From Gyrodactylus bullatarudis (lineage: Eukaryota; Platyhelminthes; Monogenea; Gyrodactylidea; Gyrodactylidae), in the NCBI GenBank assembly GCA_012064415.1, contig SSNU01000012.1:101545-165544 (forward strand): 64,000 nt of DNA. Direction: 5' to 3'. Below, piece after piece: positions 62,540-64,000 of the stretch (the stretch's first letter is position 1; the number at the start of each line of letters is the position of its first letter). Both the position numbers and the translations under genes were made by a program. The notes below the pieces were generated by a model that did not search any database, had not been told where the DNA came from, and was given only the letters and a program-made list of their open reading frames with translations.

Positions 62540-64000
62540 ATGTTAGAAGAACCAGCAAATCAAAATCCGAAATCTTTAACAGATTTCAATGGTGAGTTGT
62601 AATATCTTATACATTACAGCCATTAAAATGTGGCAAAAAGCCTTTCATCTGATCAAGAAAAATTCTTTTGATCTGAATGATCCTTGGTCAGATTTCAGTC
62701 TGCATATTGCAACTAAAACTGCAAAAAGACACCGTTTCAGTGCAATCAAGAAGAAATGGATCATTGATACTATTGAAATTAAAATTGAAAGTTGTGCATT
62801 CGATCGAGGCGCTATGAGAAGTTGTTTCAAAATGTTTGTGCATAGATAGAATTCATTTATTTCTATTAATATTCATGATTCTTTTAGGAAAAAGCGACCA
62901 TCAAATGGTCAATGGTCAAATGCATCAAATTATGTTGCAAAGCATTATATTGATAAAGTTGATCGAAACGTCTACTTTGAAGATGTCAAACTACAAATGG
63001 AAGCCAAACTTTGGGGTGAAGCATACAATCGTTTGAATCCACCAAAGAAGGTTGACATTTTCCAACTCTCTGTTATGGAATTGGAAGATGAAGAGACCAA
63101 AGAAACTGAATTTTATCATATTGAACGATACATGGAAGGAGATTACCGCAAGTACAACTCAAATTCCGGTTTTGTTGATGAAAAAATCCGAAATACACCT
63201 CAGGCTTTTAGTCATTTTACTTTTGAAAGAAGTGGCCATCGTCTTATGGTAGTTGATATTCAGGTAAGCAAATTTTATCTTTCATTGCGTAATTAATTTA
63301 TATTTTAAAATAATTTTTGGAATACAGTTTCTATAGAATGGAAAAATAATCGATAAATAAAAATAAAATCCCCTTTAATGACTCATCATGTCTACTTTTT
63401 CCTATAATATTCCATTGCAATTCTATTTATATCTAATAATTTATGTTGAATTACACTGTAAATTAACTATTTGTCTGACTGGCCTTGATACAGACTGGAA
63501 CTAACAAGAGAAAATGTTATTTTTTGATATTTTACTATCCTTTCTAATTTGATTATTGATTTTAGAATACTCTCGAATTATTAGAAACATTCATTTTGGA
63601 TACTTATAACATCAAGTCTTGTTTAATTTATCGGAAATTATTTATTATATTTGATAAAAATTCATGTTCCAGGGTGTTGGAGATTTATACACTGATCCTC
63701 AAATTCATACTTCTGATGGAATTGGTTATAGTGATGGAAATCTCGGCCTTCGTGGTATGGCCTTGTTCTTCCATTCTCATCGTTGCAATCCAATTTGTGA
63801 ATGGCTCGGTCTTGCACCGTTTGATTTGAGTGAGCTCGAGGTCCTTCAAAAACATCCAACTCTAATCAAAATGAACTTGGAAAACTCCAAAAATTCTGAC
63901 AATGACGATGAATCTGCAATTGTCCATGAATATGAAATTAAAAACACCAGCATGGAAGATTCAAAATTCTCCTTCGACAATATTGATAATAATTGTATCA
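62540..64000 (+). CDS. EEF2K: Eukaryotic elongation factor 2 kinase (alpha-kinase), 5' part
   Basis: A calmodulin-dependent alpha-kinase that phosphorylates eEF2 and slows translation elongation. Exons 62540-62591, 62620-62833, 62888-63263 and 63673-64000 (running off the window) give about 323 residues. The calmodulin-binding segment is near the start (KMWQKAFHLIKK, Trp22), followed by DPWSDF. The alpha-kinase domain follows: GRGAMR-type FDRGAMRSCF, VAKHYI (Lys107, matching human Lys170), EAKLWGEAYN, YNSNSGFV, PQAFSHFTFERSGH, VVDIQGVGDLYTDPQIHT (Asp212 and Asp222, matching the two catalytic Asp) and the Zn-site region FFHSHRCNPIC. The N-terminal leader is about 17 residues against about 75 in human. 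Intron 1 is only 28 nt. If it were not spliced, ATG at 62589 would still open the same frame (MVSCNILYIT...), but the spliced form aligns better. Confidence 0.94.
62592..62619 (+). other. Ultrashort intron (28 nt), eEF2K intron 1
   Basis: It begins with a consensus donor GTGAGT and ends ACATTACAG. It is a phase-1 intron and its length is not a multiple of three. Unlike the DDX56 cases, an in-frame ATG at 62589-62591 allows an unspliced start, so the intron is likely but not proven. Confidence 0.6.

Overview
The window is AT-rich animal (metazoan) DNA. It holds spliced genes with GT-AG introns, long gene-poor stretches and many decayed repeats. Four genes can be placed in known animal families: a DDX56/Dbp9 RNA helicase, a TMEM132-family neural adhesion receptor, the AMPK-related kinase SNRK, and eEF2 kinase (eEF2K, cut by the right edge). 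The species cannot be named from the sequence. Four introns near the 5' ends of two genes are only 23, 26, 31 and 28 nt long. Very short 5' introns are known in schistosome-type flatworm genes and ultrashort introns in dicyemids, so a flatworm-like or other spiralian source is a reasonable guess but not shown.

Layout. 1-13.4 kb is nearly gene-free: a foldback repeat, a pair of 45-bp inverted sequences, one MITE, and one possible exon on the minus strand (4574-4916). 13.4-15.5 kb (minus) is DDX56 in nine exons. It is head to head with the TMEM132-like gene (plus, 15.69-40.18 kb, 16 exons, introns from 57 nt to 9.1 kb); only 144 bp separate the two start codons. 40.2-45.6 kb is non-coding with two foldback repeats. 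45.7-46.2 kb (minus) encodes a small acidic, Ser/Thr-rich, probably GPI-anchored secreted protein. 46.3-56.3 kb is a repeat graveyard: a piggyBac-like element with TTAA flanks carries a tRNA-like sequence and a foldback element that is itself split by a truncated LINE. Other LINE scraps, a second MITE copy, and a broken reading frame follow. 56.4-62.3 kb (minus) is SNRK, and from 62.54 kb (plus) runs eEF2K, again head to head with a gap of about 190 bp.

The two divergent pairs are the main organisational theme. SNRK and eEF2K are both linked to energy and translation control, so a shared promoter would be of interest, but co-regulation is inference. I found no CRISPR array, viral gene, toxin gene or functional tRNA/rRNA gene. 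No wholly new system stands out. The most unusual signals are the ultrashort introns, the nested transposon block, and a SNRK start codon that seems to sit alone at the end of its first exon. All exon borders were read by eye from splice consensus, frame continuity and remembered family similarity.
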